The notes below the pieces were generated by a model. It saw nothing but the letters and a program-made list of their open reading frames with translations, was not told the origin of the DNA and made no database searches. A stretch of DNA of 42,538 nt from assembly GCA_037447655.1 (NCBI GenBank), contig JBBHKE010002433.1, positions 1-42,538 of the forward strand, written 5' to 3'. This DNA is from Zygnema cylindricum (Eukaryota; Streptophyta; Zygnematophyceae; Zygnematales; Zygnemataceae). The translations under genes and the position numbers were made by a program. Within the stretch, counting starts at the first letter, position 1, and every line of letters begins with the position of its first letter. Shown piece by piece: positions 41,659-42,538 of this stretch.

Positions 41659-42538
41659 GCGTCCAGGCGTCCTTCCCGAAGCGACTTGGTCCTATTTGAG
41701 AGTTTATGGTAGTCCGAGATTGTGCACTGTACTATCGCAAGTCGGTAAGTGTGAAACAGTTAAACAATTCGGGAACTCTTCCAGTTCGAACCTGCGTGAA
41801 AGCAACAAATGACTTGCTCATAGTAAGATTTCTCCTGGAACGGTCCGCAGTTAGAAGCTTAGAACTAGAGTTACTGTAGCTTCACAGTTAGGGTTTTGTT
41901 TTGTTAGACGCAGAAGCAGGATTCGCCCTTCCTAATCGCCCAGCAACACCTTTGCGACTCCTGCGACCTCTCCTCCTCGCTCCTTTCCGTCTCTCGTTTC
42001 CCTCTCTAATACGAATCTTTCTCAAATTCAAATTTCTTCCGTTGTGCTTCTTGTTGGTTTAAGCTTTATGCAGGATAACTTTTGCTTCTTTTTGAATTCA
42101 GAAGACTGAATTTAGGGTTTAACTACATTTTGTAAACCGACAAGGAAACCTATATTATATTTAGAGGGTACAAGTTTTTTGAAGGTGTTTAGTTTGAGGC
42201 TAATAGTTTTATTTCCAGGCTCCATGCCTTGCTTTTCGTGAGTTGTTTCGGTTCTTCTTTGTTTTTTTTTTGTGTTAAGAAAGGGGAGTAACGTTTAGAA
42301 CACCAGCCTCAGCGGATATGCTCAATGCATAACTGCCAAAGATTCTGAGCGATAATCTTCTTCATTTTAGCGGAAATATCAACAGTATTGAATTACGACA
42401 ATCCTTGAAAATTATTACAATCCACGTCAGGGCTTTACTGTCAACAATACCAACAGTCAACGATTATCAATAATCAGCAAGCAGCAAATGTTATTCAACA
42501 TACTGCATCATACACACCATACATATGTACACCTTACT
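41659..42538 (+). other. Possible 5' leader of a gene beyond the right edge
   Basis: A telo-box-like TTAGGGTTTT occurs at 41888, followed by C/T-rich sequence (41940-42010, CTCTCCTCCTCGCTCC), typical of plant 5' untranslated leaders. Another TTAGGGTTT is at 42112. No convincing start codon or exon is visible before the window ends. Low confidence. Confidence 0.3.

Overview
The window reads as nuclear DNA of a land plant, most likely a seed plant. The evidence is spliced protein genes with GT/AG introns, LTR retrotransposons primed by plant-type initiator-Met tRNA, hAT-like and TA-flanked MITE-like elements, and long AT-rich tracts. It has no operons, ribosome binding sites or CRISPR arrays. 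The species cannot be named from the sequence alone. The window is gene-poor: I support one complete spliced gene and the terminal exon of a second, and much of the rest is nested transposons of different ages.

Layout. 0.4-4.1 kb is a stack of small inverted-repeat elements, including a three-deep nest (1815-3260, then 2267-3007, then 2624-2840). 4.6-7.2 kb is a five-exon gene for a 256-residue protein with a signal peptide; its 5' leader holds a CT microsatellite, intron 2 a 280-bp polypurine tract, and the stop codon lies in the first unit of a 3' minisatellite. 8.7-9.2 kb carries an array of eight same-orientation G-boxes (CACGTG), six of them about 46 bp apart. A low-confidence leader exon follows at 9130-9426. 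A gluconokinase C-terminal exon lies at 11567-12087, but its P-loop exon was not found. 13.5-15.2 kb holds a 24-bp minisatellite and a TA-flanked element split by a hAT-like element. 16.85-17.06 kb is a second G-box cluster, followed by a tRNA-derived, SINE-like relic. About 17.7-21.7 kb is a decayed hAT element whose transposase (minus strand) has lost its catalytic core; two TA-flanked elements sit inside it and a short derivative lies at 39.0-39.6 kb.

21721-29491 is a structurally complete Ty3/gypsy chromovirus-type retrotransposon with 5-bp target duplications and LTRs about 3% diverged by eye, but with broken reading frames. 31897-38285 is an older Ty1/copia element (LTRs about 9-10% diverged in the stretch compared, target duplication ACCTT). 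Its primer-binding site matches the anticodon region of initiator-Met tRNA rather than the tRNA 3' end, and its gag frame has an ATG inside that site. Both copia LTRs also carry an antisense tRNA-like sequence with A and B boxes and a T-run. The right end (38.3-42.5 kb) returns to small elements and ends in CT-rich DNA resembling the 5' leader of a gene that starts beyond the window.

The items most worth a second look are the phased G-box array, the copia priming site that coincides with an in-frame gag ATG, the tRNA-like module inside the copia LTRs, and the family of elements with CACCG ends and TA flanks (nine copies assigned as elements plus isolated ends).
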